From contig JAVDPC010000040.1 in assembly GCA_031296915.1 (NCBI GenBank), positions 1 through 41,674 of the forward strand: a stretch of DNA of 41,674 nt, in the 5' to 3' direction. A program made the position numbers and the translations under genes. The DNA comes from Cerasicoccus frondis (lineage in GTDB: Bacteria > Verrucomicrobiota > Verrucomicrobiia > Opitutales > Cerasicoccaceae). Below are positions 1 through 9,130 of this stretch, one piece after another. A model generated the notes under the pieces. The model ran no database searches, had not been told where the DNA came from, and was given only the letters and a program-made list of their open reading frames with translations. Within the stretch, counting starts at the first letter, position 1; every line of letters begins with the position of its first letter.

Positions 1-73
1 CCATGCAAAAGAGCATGAATGGGCTCTCCGAAAAAGTACAGCTTATTTTGAGATAAACTTCGCTGACACCACA

Positions 74-1570
74 CTAGTTGTTGGTTGCTTTGTCTGGAGG
101 AATCAAACCGGCGACGTCGATCAAGTAAAGGTCGCACATCATGAAGCGCTGGCTCCCGAGGATGCGACCAGTTGGGCGAAGGGTGTTTTCCAAGCTGTTT
201 TTTGCGGTATTGACCGCCCCGTAGCGCTGCAGGATAAAGACCCAAATCAACGTTTGCCCGTCGATGGGATAGAGCGTGGACAGGATTTCAGACGGGTCAT
301 CGCTGGCTGGCTTGCGCACGCAAATGGAGTCGGCTGGGATGCCATACCGCTCCGCGTAGTAGCCCAATTGGCGAGCTTCCAGTGGTCTGACAAGAACAGG
401 TTGTTCTGGCTGCCGAACATCGGCCAGGGCCCGCGCCACAGACTGAGTCGCTTGTCTTTCTGATGGTTTCCATGCATCGCCGCCACTCTCCCAAACGAGG
501 GGTAGGAGGAAGCATGCTGCTACGGCATAGCAGAGAATTCTCAGCTTTGAACGCGGGTTTCCCGCGCCTGCCAGGTAACCGACTGACACGCCTGTGGCCA
601 GGCAAACGAGAGGTTGCAGAAACAGGATGAGTCGGGAATAGATGGGGTAAAGCCCAAGCATGCTCGCCCCCATTACAGCGAGGAAAGGCAATCCGATTGC
701 GGCCGCGCTCACCGGTCGTTTACGTGCGAGGAAAGCAAATCCCACATAGGCCGCCATGAGTGGAACAATGGGCCACGGGTAAGGCAGACTGTAGTCCGCA
801 ATGTGCAGCATTTTGTGCCAGAACACATTGATTTTATCCAGGGAAGTTGGCAGTGGCAACATGTGGCCACCCCAGAAATCATTCAGGCTGTCGTTGTCTG
901 CGGCAGCGGATCCGACCAATGCGTAATGCCCGGCAAATAGCGCAATCCAGAGGCCAACCAGCGTTAGTGGAAGGCCCAGCTTCTGCCAGGCTTTCCATTG
1001 GGCAAAGAGCATGGCTGTGCCAGCCCCGGCCAGGACAAATACAGCGGGAAAGGATAGCCAGACGCTGACTCCACCTGCAATGGCGGCATGTATCCAGGCG
1101 TGAGGGGTGCGCCTGCCTTCCAACAGTGGCGTGAGCGCCAGCAGTATCCAAATGGTTGCGAAGCCGTCGACCGCATATTGCTTATACTCGACGGAGAAAT
1201 TGACCGCCGTTGGGGCAATCGCGAGCAGGATGACGCTTCCCAGGGCCCCTTTCGCGCTTAACAAGCGTCGGCTGAGCGGCACGAAAAGCGCCAATCCTCC
1301 AATGGAGAACGCCAGTGGCGCGAAGCGGAATGCATAGTCATTGACACCGAAAAGCGCGTGCATGGCCTTGAAAAGCACGAGCACCAGGTAGGGGGCGGCC
1401 TGGTCACCCGCCAAGGGCTCGGCAAGGTGTGCAAAGTCACGCTGTATGACATTTAGCGCCAACTCCACCTCGTCCTGCCAGAAGGACCGATTGTAGAGAT
1501 ACTGAATCAATCTCAGCACAACCCCAAGCCCGAATGCCGCCCACAGGCAGGCGTTGGCGCGTTTGGTCAT
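74..1570 (-). CDS. Membrane glycosyltransferase, ArnT/PMT (GT39)-like
   Basis: About 498 residues with many hydrophobic segments over most of the length, typical of polyprenyl-phosphate-sugar-dependent glycosyltransferases of the GT-C fold. The motif FWQDEVE soon after the first membrane segment matches the acidic DE pair in the first periplasmic loop of that superfamily. The C-terminal part is soluble and probably periplasmic. The family moves a sugar from a lipid carrier to a protein or lipid at the periplasmic face; donor and acceptor cannot be read here. A TTG start at 1588 is possible, but the ATG at 1570 is preferred. It is divergent from the esterase at 1689. Close assignment within GT-C is uncertain. 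Confidence 0.75.
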   Translation of the reverse strand: MTKRANACLWAAFGLGVVLRLIQYLYNRSFWQDEVELALNVIQRDFAHLAEPLAGDQAAPYLVLVLFKAMHALFGVNDYAFRFAPLAFSIGGLALFVPLSRRLLSAKGALGSVILLAIAPTAVNFSVEYKQYAVDGFATIWILLALTPLLEGRRTPHAWIHAAIAGGVSVWLSFPAVFVLAGAGTAMLFAQWKAWQKLGLPLTLVGLWIALFAGHYALVGSAAADNDSLNDFWGGHMLPLPTSLDKINVFWHKMLHIADYSLPYPWPIVPLMAAYVGFAFLARKRPVSAAAIGLPFLAVMGASMLGLYPIYSRLILFLQPLVCLATGVSVGYLAGAGNPRSKLRILCYAVAACFLLPLVWESGGDAWKPSERQATQSVARALADVRQPEQPVLVRPLEARQLGYYAERYGIPADSICVRKPASDDPSEILSTLYPIDGQTLIWVFILQRYGAVNTAKNSLENTLRPTGRILGSQRFMMCDLYLIDVAGLIPPDKATNN

Positions 1571-1688
1571 GGCATCCGATTCATTCAAAATAGTAAGCAG
1601 AGTTCGGCTGGTAATTGTTCCAAGGATCGGTAATGAGTCGATTGTTTTCGAGGTTGCTTGACCGGCCGACGCGCCTTTGCATCAAGCT

Positions 1689-2765
1689 ATGAATCGTCGA
1701 CTTCCCCTGTTTCTTTGTTTATTGTTGGCTTCCCTGCGTTTGACTGCAGGAGAACTCCCGCAGAAAGTTGAGCCAAGCGATCCGAAAATCGCCCTTCAAG
1801 GCGCTTGGTCGGAAGATTTTAAGGGCGCCTGGACTGGCATCGGATTCAAGGTTCGCACCGATGCGCCTGAAATGAACATTCTCATGGAGGATTTTGCACC
1901 CGGCGGTGAGCATCCGAAGGTTGGTTTTAAAAACAATTACCTCAATGTGCGGATTGACGATGGGGAGTCTTCGGTCATCGTCCTGCAGAAAGGGCAGACG
2001 CGCTACGCCGTGCCGGGGCTGGATGGCCAGCCGCACACCGTGACCGTTTTTCGCCGCACCGAGCCCTTGTTTCAGCCGATCCAGTTCCTCGGGCTGGAGT
2101 TGCCTGACGGCGCGCAATTGCTCGAACCGCCTGCTCAGGCAGCGATTCGAATGCAGGTGATTGGCGACTCAATTAGTTGCGGCTACGGCAATGAAGCGGA
2201 CAGCCATACTGATCCATTTACTCACCATACGGAAAACGGTGAGTTGACCTACTGGGCTATCGCGGCGCGCGAGCTTGATGCAGATGTCCGCTGCGCCGCC
2301 TGGTCTGGGCGGGGAGTGCTCCGAGATCGTCAGGGCAACCAGCAGGGGCAGTTGCCGGAGATTTGGCGCAGTGCTTTACCAATCCAGAACGCGCCCGAGC
2401 GGGCAGGAGTTCAGTGGACGCCGACAATTGTGGTCGTCAATCTCGGCACCAACGACATCGCCCTGGGCATTCCCGATAAAACTGAATTTATAGCAGCATA
2501 CCAGGCGTTAATCGATGACGTCCGCACGACCGCTCCAGAAGCGGACATCTATGCCTGCTTTGGCCCGATGATCGGCGAACAGAAGCATGGGGATATCCTG
2601 GCCTATTTGAATGAAATCGCTGCCGCCAATGAGCGTGTCTATGTCGTTAAGCTCAGCAATGCTTTCGGTATGGAGGGCTTAGGCGCTGATTGGCACCCCA
2701 ATGTGAAGAACCATTCGCAATGTGCCCAGCAGTTGCTCGCTGCCATCCGTGAGCATTCTTTTTAG
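1689..2765 (+). CDS. Secreted SGNH-hydrolase, carbohydrate esterase family 2-like
   Basis: 358 residues. An N-terminal signal peptide (MNRR, hydrophobic stretch, cleavage near residue 20) is followed by a beta-rich domain (about 25-145) and then an SGNH hydrolase domain. GDSIS at 159-163 carries the nucleophile Ser161, GTND lies at 253-256, and DWHPN at 334-338 carries the Asp334/His336 pair. This jelly-roll plus SGNH layout is that of CE2 acetylxylan or deacetylase-type esterases, so it probably removes acetyl groups from polysaccharides outside the cytoplasm. An in-frame TTG lies 12 bases upstream, but the ATG gives a normal signal peptide. It converges on the PEP-CTERM gene with 13 bases between stops. 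Confidence 0.85.
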   Translation: MNRRLPLFLCLLLASLRLTAGELPQKVEPSDPKIALQGAWSEDFKGAWTGIGFKVRTDAPEMNILMEDFAPGGEHPKVGFKNNYLNVRIDDGESSVIVLQKGQTRYAVPGLDGQPHTVTVFRRTEPLFQPIQFLGLELPDGAQLLEPPAQAAIRMQVIGDSISCGYGNEADSHTDPFTHHTENGELTYWAIAARELDADVRCAAWSGRGVLRDRQGNQQGQLPEIWRSALPIQNAPERAGVQWTPTIVVVNLGTNDIALGIPDKTEFIAAYQALIDDVRTTAPEADIYACFGPMIGEQKHGDILAYLNEIAAANERVYVVKLSNAFGMEGLGADWHPNVKNHSQCAQQLLAAIREHSF

Positions 2766-2778
2766 GAAGTGACTGGAA

Positions 2779-3960
2779 TCAATCCGTGGTAAAACGCGGG
2801 TATGTTTGGCGGCGGCGGATTTGCAGGCCGATCACTGCTAATCCAACCAAGATGACCATGGCATAGGTTTGCGGTTCGGGGATGGTCAGTGTCACTTCGA
2901 TTGAGCCTGTTCCAGCAGCAAACGCGTCATGCGTCGTGTAGGCGATGGAGTAATCTTCTCCTTCGGTCAGTGCTATCCCATTGAGCGTAATCGTGTCGAA
3001 CTCACCATTGAAGGTTCCAGCGCCGTCGAACAAGGCCACCGTATAGGCGACGCCGTTGGCGGCGTCTCCTTCCAGCGCGAGTGTTACGCCGGAATTGATG
3101 TTGAGCTCTACGTAACTTCGTCCGGCTCCAGTATCGGTGGATGTCCCGGTGACGTGCAGGCTATCGCTGGCCCCATCGGCAAACACGCTAACCGCGAAGG
3201 TCGAGCCGGTTGCCATGTTGTAATGGTTATCGCGGAAGCCGTCATTACGATCCATGTAGAGTGTGAAGGTGTCTGCCGTGGTGTCCGTGGGGCCTGTAAG
3301 TCCAGGGGCAAAGGTCGAGCCACTATGGAAGGTGTAACCGCTGCTCGTGGTTCCGTTGGTTTGTTGAATGGAGCCAGAGCCGCCTAGCACCGAGCCCGAG
3401 AGTATATCTCGCGAAAACGATGAGTTATTGTTGGTTATGTCGGCGTTGAGAATGAAGGTTCCACTATGGATAATGGGGAAGGTGTTATAGCTGGTGAATG
3501 TGATGAAAGTTCCGGTTCCATAGTGGTCCGTGAACTTCAAATTTCCCGAAGAGGACTGAACTACTAAGACATTTCCGTCGCCGACAGTCAGGGTGCTGTC
3601 CACCTGTGTTTTCAGTTTGGTGATGGTGTTGACGCCCACTCCGTTGGAAACGAGCGTCGCACCCGTAGTGCGCAGTTCCGCGTAGCCGTCCTCATCGGCG
3701 CCGATAGTCCAGCCTGCTTGATTGAAGAGAATGCCGTTTACGCGTTCACCATTCTGGTTTTGGGCTTCCGGCATGTTCGCGACCGCGCTCGGGTCATCAA
3801 AAACAGCAATGTCATCCTGGCTTGGTTTTGATCCATCAGTCCAGTTGCCGCCAGATGACCAATTGACGTTTGTGTCGCCGTCCCAGGTGATGTTTGCAGC
3901 GGTCAGTACTCCGGCAGCAGATATCGCAATGCTGCTCAGTAAGGCATTTTTTAAGGGCAT
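2779..3960 (-). CDS. PEP-CTERM surface protein with autotransporter-like beta repeats
   Basis: 393 residues with a signal peptide (about 1-21). It opens with WDGDTNVNWSSGGNW, the start motif of verrucomicrobial autotransporter-associated beta-strand proteins. The long middle is rich in Thr, Ser, Gly and Asn. The end is a PEP-CTERM sorting signal: PEP at 361-363, a hydrophobic helix, then an RRR cluster, with a nine-residue tail. Such proteins are exported and then processed by an exosortase; one is encoded at 28007-28933. Specific function is unknown. It is the probable last gene before the convergent esterase. Confidence 0.85.
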   Translation of the reverse strand: MPLKNALLSSIAISAAGVLTAANITWDGDTNVNWSSGGNWTDGSKPSQDDIAVFDDPSAVANMPEAQNQNGERVNGILFNQAGWTIGADEDGYAELRTTGATLVSNGVGVNTITKLKTQVDSTLTVGDGNVLVVQSSSGNLKFTDHYGTGTFITFTSYNTFPIIHSGTFILNADITNNNSSFSRDILSGSVLGGSGSIQQTNGTTSSGYTFHSGSTFAPGLTGPTDTTADTFTLYMDRNDGFRDNHYNMATGSTFAVSVFADGASDSLHVTGTSTDTGAGRSYVELNINSGVTLALEGDAANGVAYTVALFDGAGTFNGEFDTITLNGIALTEGEDYSIAYTTHDAFAAGTGSIEVTLTIPEPQTYAMVILVGLAVIGLQIRRRQTYPRFTTD

Positions 3961-4094
3961 GATCTTTGGGGTATGAATTAAGGTAAGTCTATAAAAAATC
4001 TTACGATAGATTTAAAATCAATCATATGATTAATCAGACGTCAAGGCATTTTTAACTAACTGGCATTGGTCTGCTCCAGCCGTTTAACTCCAGC

Positions 4095-4152
4095 TAAATC
4101 ATACCCAAAAACAAAGTCGCTCACCATCGTATTGCTACGAAGATGAGCGACT
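4095..4152 (-). terminator. Rho-independent terminator of the choice-anchor/MBG gene
   Basis: The arms AGTCGCTCA (4115-4123) and TGAGCGACT (4144-4152) are perfectly complementary, with a second inner stem TCGTA/TACGA and a TTGC loop. Read on the minus strand the stem is followed by TTTGTTTTTG, a T-rich run. It lies 48 bases past the stop of the gene at 4200-5663. Confidence 0.75.
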
Positions 4153-4199
4153 CGAAATGATTTGTCTCTGGCGTCTAAGGCCGGTGGGCGTCGATTGAA

Positions 4200-5663
4200 C
4201 TAAGCGTCCGTAACGGTTCGCACTGCTTTGTAGAAGCGATCTTCGTCAGTATCGCGGGGATCGGTGTCGGTGTATTCGTAGAGATTGCCGTCACCAATGA
4301 CTTGGTCGACCTGAGTCCAGCTGTCTGTTTCCAGGTTAGGGCTGGTATAAACCGTGTAGGTATAGCCGATCTGAGTTTCGATGCTGATGGTTGCCTCCCG
4401 GCTAACGCTGTCCACGCCAATAGTCATCATTGGGGTGGTGTTGCCCACTGCGTTTACGACTAGATCGCCACTTACGTAGGTGATGTCATAATTTGACTCA
4501 ACAAATCCGTTGCTGCCAACCACGCCGACGATGCTAATTTCGTCGACATAGACGCCAGCAACTGCAGTGACGCTGTCAGCAATGCCGGTCACCGAGCTGA
4601 GTGTCACGGCATCGATAGTTTCATCATTGGGGAGTGTGCTACTGCCGGGGATGACGGTGACGGAGCTCCCGTCGAAGATGACGGTGTCCTCGCCAACGAC
4701 GGTGAAGGCGGTGTCATCGAGGGTGAGAACTGTGCCGAAATCCTTTTCCTGCTGATCTGCAGTTACCGTGATGGGGTATGGTTCAACAATTAAATCACCC
4801 TTCTGGTAAGTGATGCTGTAGTTGCTTACATCGAATCCATTGGCGCCCGTTGCGCCGCTGATGACGATGTCATTTACGTAGGTTCCTGCGGAAGCGGTGG
4901 TGCTGGCGTCCATGCCAGAGGCCGAACTGATCGTCACGGATGTGATGGTTTCGCCATCGGGAAGTTCGTCGTCGCCATCGATATCCTTCACGGTGAACGC
5001 GGTGTTGTCCAGGGTGAGAGTGTCGCCGTAAACTTTACTTTGGTCAGTCGCAGTAACGGTGATTTTACGGGTCTGATTCAAATTGGCGTTTACCTTAAAC
5101 TTGGTGGGAAGGTATCGTGTATAGGTCTCCCAAGTGCTACCATTGTCAAGAGACTCAGCAGTTAAGCCAGTGATCTCGCCCGTCGCGGCTGGGTCGCTAT
5201 TCAATTCATCCCCTTGCCTCCAGTAGAATTCACCTAAACCTTGGTAGTGAACTGAAACCCAGTAGTTTGTGTTGGGCTGCATGGTGGGAGTTTTGCTGGA
5301 GTTAACCCGAACGATGACTTGGCCATCATCGAGTTCAGATGGGCTAAAGCTTTCCAAGACGCTGCCTGGTTTTCCATTATCATCCTCATGTAGTCGGATT
5401 TTCAGTAATGCATAGTAGCCATCGACATTCGCATGCTCCACGTTGACCAATATATTGTGAAGCTTCCACACGCGGGCCGCTCCGGTATCGCCAGTTGTAA
5501 ACTGAACAGCCACCATGTTATATGAGTAGGGAAAATTAAAGCCGCCGTCATAATAGGTTGTATCCAAGTTGTCGACGACGATTTCAGCTGCCTGGGCCTG
5601 GTGCAGGCTACAGCTAGCAACTGCAAAGAGGACAGCGGATAAAAAATGTTTAATTTGGCGCAT
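4200..5663 (-). CDS. Secreted choice-anchor R / MBG-domain repeat protein
   Basis: 487 residues with a signal peptide ending near AQA (24-26). Residues about 28-195 resemble the choice-anchor R type domain of exported verrucomicrobial and planctomycetal proteins. Two MBG-type beta domains follow (about 200-295 and 297-405), each beginning ITVTA(D) and a K(V/D)(Y/F)G motif. The C-terminal ~80 residues form another beta domain with a D-rich stretch (TDTDPRDTDEDRF). No PEP-CTERM tail is present, so its anchoring is unclear. A structural or adhesive role at the cell surface is inferred. It has its own terminator downstream. Confidence 0.75.
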   Translation of the reverse strand: MRQIKHFLSAVLFAVASCSLHQAQAAEIVVDNLDTTYYDGGFNFPYSYNMVAVQFTTGDTGAARVWKLHNILVNVEHANVDGYYALLKIRLHEDDNGKPGSVLESFSPSELDDGQVIVRVNSSKTPTMQPNTNYWVSVHYQGLGEFYWRQGDELNSDPAATGEITGLTAESLDNGSTWETYTRYLPTKFKVNANLNQTRKITVTATDQSKVYGDTLTLDNTAFTVKDIDGDDELPDGETITSVTISSASGMDASTTASAGTYVNDIVISGATGANGFDVSNYSITYQKGDLIVEPYPITVTADQQEKDFGTVLTLDDTAFTVVGEDTVIFDGSSVTVIPGSSTLPNDETIDAVTLSSVTGIADSVTAVAGVYVDEISIVGVVGSNGFVESNYDITYVSGDLVVNAVGNTTPMMTIGVDSVSREATISIETQIGYTYTVYTSPNLETDSWTQVDQVIGDGNLYEYTDTDPRDTDEDRFYKAVRTVTDA

Positions 5664-5944
5664 GGAAGGGTTGGTTAATGATTGGTAAAAAATGGTCCAA
5701 GTTGCCTCAAGTTAGCTAAAATTACTCCCAGGGCAATAACGCATTCCTCGTTTGTTCGTGCGATAAGTTGCGTTAATGTGGGTATAATCTAAGCTATGAT
5801 GGCTAGTTGTTGGCGGTATGTTCTCGAATAGTTATTGTTCTGCTATCCTTAGAGTACAGCTAGCGCTTCCTATTCCGAGATATTCTCAGAAATTGTTATT
5901 TTAGATGTCAAGCTTGCGGGCGTTAATTTATTTACCCGTATTAT

Positions 5945-7060
5945 TTAGTCTGACCATTCGCTCAGGAAGCGATTCACATCGCCGAGGCTCGGGCTTTTCG
6001 CTGTGCGCACATAAAGTCCAGAAAAACAAACGGCGGTGGTGAGGCATGCCTCTGGCGAAAGGTCGATCAAGCGTCCGCACATGAAGCCAGCGTTGAAGTG
6101 GTCGCCCGCGCCGGTCGTGATTTTCGGTTTTTCACAGTAGGGTCCCTTGACCCACCAGGCGCCGTCGCGGGTGGCGCAGGCAGCGGAATGGGTGGGGTGG
6201 ACGACAACGCAGGAGATATTGATTTCCTGACGAATGCGGGTAGCGAGCGCCTTGAGGTCGTCTGGCTCTTCGGTGGGGGCAGGGAGTCCGAGCACCTTGG
6301 CGACTTGGCGGCCTTCGCTGTAGTTGAGGCCGAGCGTCACCGCGCCAAAGGGCTGGAATCGGGAAATGGTCTTGAGCACGCTGCGAAGGTCGCTCTCGGA
6401 GCGCTTAGCCGGGTCGGCCAGGTCGAAGAAGAACTGGCGATTGTCGCCGGGGCCGATGTTCGGGAGGACCTTGTCAACCATGTCATTGAAGAACTCACTC
6501 AGTCGCGGAAGCATGGTCCAGTTGACTAGGGCGATGAGGTTGGCTTTGGCGCAGGCGTCGAGGAACGCGCCTTCCCCCATGGCTTCAATGATATGCGGGT
6601 AGTCGACTTCCTCCAAGGATGCCATGTCGCCAAACATCAGCTTGCCATCGGTAAATTCTGCGGCGGTGGTAATGCCAGGGTTGGTCACGGATACCGCGCT
6701 GGTCTTCTCTGCAAACTCCTCGAACACGGGGTGGATCGTTGGGTTGCCCAAAGCTCCGATGTAGCGCACTTTCACCTGCCCGCCAAGCATGGCGTTGGCC
6801 ATGATGGGGCCGTTGCCGCCGAGCTTTTCCATCTGCTGGAACATTTCGATATTGGCGCTGTGGCCGGCGGCGTCGCAAATGCGCTGGCCAAACTCGGCAA
6901 TGGTCTCGATGCGATCAAAGTCATCGCCCATGCCATGGCGTTGCTTTACGGGGTGGACGATCTTGTCGACGAAGCCGTCGAAGCCAATGAGTGCTTGGCG
7001 CGAGCTGATGCTGCCCGCCTTGTTGCTGAGTTCTTCCAGGGTACGGTCACGAGGTGTCAT
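5945..7060 (-). CDS. PfkB-family carbohydrate kinase
   Basis: 371 residues from the ATG at 7060; a TTG at 7090 is a less likely alternative. The family signature TTGAGDHFNAG lies at 315-325, with Asp320 as the catalytic base and the glycine-rich anion hole before it. The N-terminal GGNGPIMANA at 81-90 matches the substrate-side glycine motif. It is cytoplasmic and phosphorylates a sugar or nucleoside; the substrate cannot be assigned. It is not closely like ribokinase or fructokinase, and neighbours give no clear hint. Both flanks are intergenic, so it is probably monocistronic. Confidence 0.85.
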   Translation of the reverse strand: MTPRDRTLEELSNKAGSISSRQALIGFDGFVDKIVHPVKQRHGMGDDFDRIETIAEFGQRICDAAGHSANIEMFQQMEKLGGNGPIMANAMLGGQVKVRYIGALGNPTIHPVFEEFAEKTSAVSVTNPGITTAAEFTDGKLMFGDMASLEEVDYPHIIEAMGEGAFLDACAKANLIALVNWTMLPRLSEFFNDMVDKVLPNIGPGDNRQFFFDLADPAKRSESDLRSVLKTISRFQPFGAVTLGLNYSEGRQVAKVLGLPAPTEEPDDLKALATRIRQEINISCVVVHPTHSAACATRDGAWWVKGPYCEKPKITTGAGDHFNAGFMCGRLIDLSPEACLTTAVCFSGLYVRTAKSPSLGDVNRFLSEWSD

Positions 7061-7230
7061 GGGGCGGCATTGTGAGACAGAATGCGCCAAGGTGAAGCAC
7101 GAATTTCCATCTCAACCTAAAAGATTAGCGCGTGTAATCGATTTCGTTAGCGACCAGGGCTTCTGAGAAACTCACCCTAGCGGGGAATTTGATTTTGCCA
7201 GTGCGCTCATAAGGCGTTTGCGTTGTCGCC

Positions 7231-7977
7231 ATGCCGATTGAGTGGTCTTCCATCACGCTTTTCTTGGCGCAATCCAGCGCCGGTCCCAATGTCTTCACGT
7301 ATTTTGGTCAGTCGAATATCGCTGGCAAATGCATCATCCTGGCCTTGGCGATTTTTTCGATCCTGGCTTGGTCGGTGATGATCGGCAAGTACCTGGACTT
7401 GTCCCGCCTGCGTTCGCTTAACCACAACTTCGAGCGCAAGCTGGCGGACGTGAATTCTGTGCTGGTGCTGAACTTGAAGTCCCAGGCGACTGGGCTGGGT
7501 CCCTACGCGCTGTTGGCTCATGGCGCGGTAACGGCTTACCGCCGCTATGCTGGAGGCTCTGGGGAAGGGGCGGTGCGCATTCGCATGGGCCACGTAGAGA
7601 ATTCCCTGCAGCGCGGCGTGGCGCAGCAAACGATGAAATACGAATCGAAGATGGTGCTGCTCGGCTCCATTGTGACGGGTGCGCCGTTTCTCGGTTTGTT
7701 GGGCACGGTTTGGGGGGTGATGGACGCCTTTGGCTCCATGGCGCTGCAGGACTCTGCGTCATTGCAGAATTTGGCTCCAGGCGTTTCCGGCGCCTTGTTG
7801 ACGACGGTAGCCGGGCTGCTGGTCGCGATCCCATCGGTTTTTGGTTATAACTTTCTTTTGACGCAGACGAAGCTGCTCGTGACTGAACTGGAAAACTTTG
7901 CCAGTGCGTTGGCGGACCGTATCGAACTCGAAATGCAGACCGAGATCGACGAAGCCGAACCCGAGGAAAATTACTAA
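7231..7977 (+). CDS. exbB: MotA/TolQ/ExbB proton channel family protein
   Basis: 248 residues with three predicted membrane segments (about 35-55, 145-170, 185-210). The region LGSIVTGAPFLGLLGTVWG and the following SGALLTTVAGLLVAIP segment are the conserved pore helices of TolQ/ExbB. Partnered with ExbD it uses the proton gradient to energise an outer-membrane or envelope process. It is the first gene of a tight cluster: the ExbD-like start lies one base after its stop. No tolA, tonB, tolB or pal is adjacent, so Tol versus TonB partnership is open. No good Shine-Dalgarno sequence is visible before the ATG. Confidence 0.88.
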   Translation: MPIEWSSITLFLAQSSAGPNVFTYFGQSNIAGKCIILALAIFSILAWSVMIGKYLDLSRLRSLNHNFERKLADVNSVLVLNLKSQATGLGPYALLAHGAVTAYRRYAGGSGEGAVRIRMGHVENSLQRGVAQQTMKYESKMVLLGSIVTGAPFLGLLGTVWGVMDAFGSMALQDSASLQNLAPGVSGALLTTVAGLLVAIPSVFGYNFLLTQTKLLVTELENFASALADRIELEMQTEIDEAEPEENY

Positions 7978-7978
7978 G

Positions 7979-8395
7979 ATGGCCCGCACGTTTCGTCGCA
8001 AGCAGAGCATGGAAGCGGTCTCGGAGATCAATGTGACTCCGCTGATCGACTTGGCTTTTGCGCTTTTGATCATTTTCATGATCACGACGCCGTTGTTGGA
8101 GCAGACGATCCCGCTGAATTTGCCCAAGGAGGATCAGCGTGATCAGCCGTCCCGGGCTGACATGGAAATCCAGGTCATTTCGATCGATCAGGAGGGGCAG
8201 GTTTATTGGGGCAAAGAGCGCGTCAGCTTGGCCAAGCTAGACGACATGCTCAACGGCCTGTCCACTCGGGCGGAGCCGCCGGTGTTGAGTATCCGTGGCG
8301 ATGCGGCCATCCAGTATCAACGGATCATCGATGTGCTTAATCTTGTCAAAAAGCACAAGCTCACCCGCATTTCCCTCGATACGCAGGTTCAGTAA
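7979..8395 (+). CDS. exbD: ExbD/TolR biopolymer transport protein
   Basis: 138 residues. One N-terminal membrane helix starts INVTPLIDLAFALLIIFMI and carries the conserved Asp that takes part in proton translocation. A periplasmic domain follows with the usual SIRGDAAIQYQRIIDVL motif. The start is the ATG one base after the exbB-like stop; the longer frame upstream lies inside exbB. With the preceding gene it forms the energising membrane complex. Its stop is followed after three bases by the DUF374 gene, so the three are probably co-transcribed. Confidence 0.92.
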   Translation: MARTFRRKQSMEAVSEINVTPLIDLAFALLIIFMITTPLLEQTIPLNLPKEDQRDQPSRADMEIQVISIDQEGQVYWGKERVSLAKLDDMLNGLSTRAEPPVLSIRGDAAIQYQRIIDVLNLVKKHKLTRISLDTQVQ

Positions 8396-8398
8396 GTG

Positions 8399-9079
8399 AT
8401 GGTCGATTCAAATCAGGATACGGCCCAGCCGAAGGCACGCTCTGTGCGCAAGCTGTCGGGGTGGCACGTGATCGCAGTCGAGGTCTTGGCGTTTGTCACG
8501 CGGGCGTGGTGTTCGACATTGCGAATTCAGCCGGATGAGGAAGCGCGCCGCTGTTTGGCGGACCCCAGCCCCACGGTGTTTGTGCTGTGGCACAACCGGT
8601 TGTTTGGCATTGGCGAGGTGCACCGCCGCTTTCGGCGTCCCCATGTGGACCGTCCCATTTATGGGCTCATCAGTGCGAGTAAGGATGGCGCCTGGTTGGC
8701 GGCTTTTTTTGAGAAAATCGGCATTCGGGCAATTCGCGGCTCCAGTAGCTGGCGCGGTATGCAAGCGTTGCGTGAATCGCTGAAGGTGCTGGATGAAGGG
8801 GATCTGGGCATCACGCCGGATGGGCCACGCGGACCTTGCTATGACTTCAAGTCTGGCGCGGCGCTCATTGCGCGCAAAACCGATTGCCCGGTGGTTTTGC
8901 TGAGCCTGAACTATGGTCGGTCCAAGCGCTTAGGGAGTTGGGATCGTTTTTACCTGCCATGGCCCTTTACCAAGGTGGAATTGCTGGGGCGCCGGGCAGA
9001 CATCAAAACGAGCGGCCCACTGGAGCCGCTCGCTGAAGAATTAAAGTGTCAATTGACTGCCATCACCCGCGACCGCTAA
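8399..9079 (+). CDS. DUF374 lysophospholipid-acyltransferase-like protein
   Basis: 226 residues. VLWHNRLFG carries the histidine of an LPLAT-type active site, and the strongly conserved ITPDGPRGP lies mid-protein, both diagnostic of DUF374. A hydrophobic N-terminal segment may anchor it to the inner membrane. The family is predicted to acylate a lipid or lipid A precursor; the substrate is unknown. It starts three bases after the exbD-like stop, so it probably belongs to that operon. ATG at 8399 is preferred over the GTG at 8396. Confidence 0.85.
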   Translation: MVDSNQDTAQPKARSVRKLSGWHVIAVEVLAFVTRAWCSTLRIQPDEEARRCLADPSPTVFVLWHNRLFGIGEVHRRFRRPHVDRPIYGLISASKDGAWLAAFFEKIGIRAIRGSSSWRGMQALRESLKVLDEGDLGITPDGPRGPCYDFKSGAALIARKTDCPVVLLSLNYGRSKRLGSWDRFYLPWPFTKVELLGRRADIKTSGPLEPLAEELKCQLTAITRDR

Positions 9080-9099
9080 TCCGAAATCGGGGCGGTCGC
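9069..9099 (+). terminator. Possible terminator hairpin after the DUF374 gene
   Basis: GCGACCGC (9069-9076) and GCGGTCGC (9092-9099) are perfect complements around a 15-base loop that includes the stop codon. There is no T-run after it on either strand, so it is only a weak terminator candidate between two convergent genes. Confidence 0.35.
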
Positions 9100-9130
9100 T
9101 TGGCTGGCGTTGGTCAAGCAATCAGGCTGC

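Noticed and set aside
5930..5943. ATTTACCCGTATTA as a sixth operator
   Set aside because: Only partly symmetrical, nearly 270 bases from the next start and adjacent to the pfkB-type stop; mentioned as weak, not annotated.
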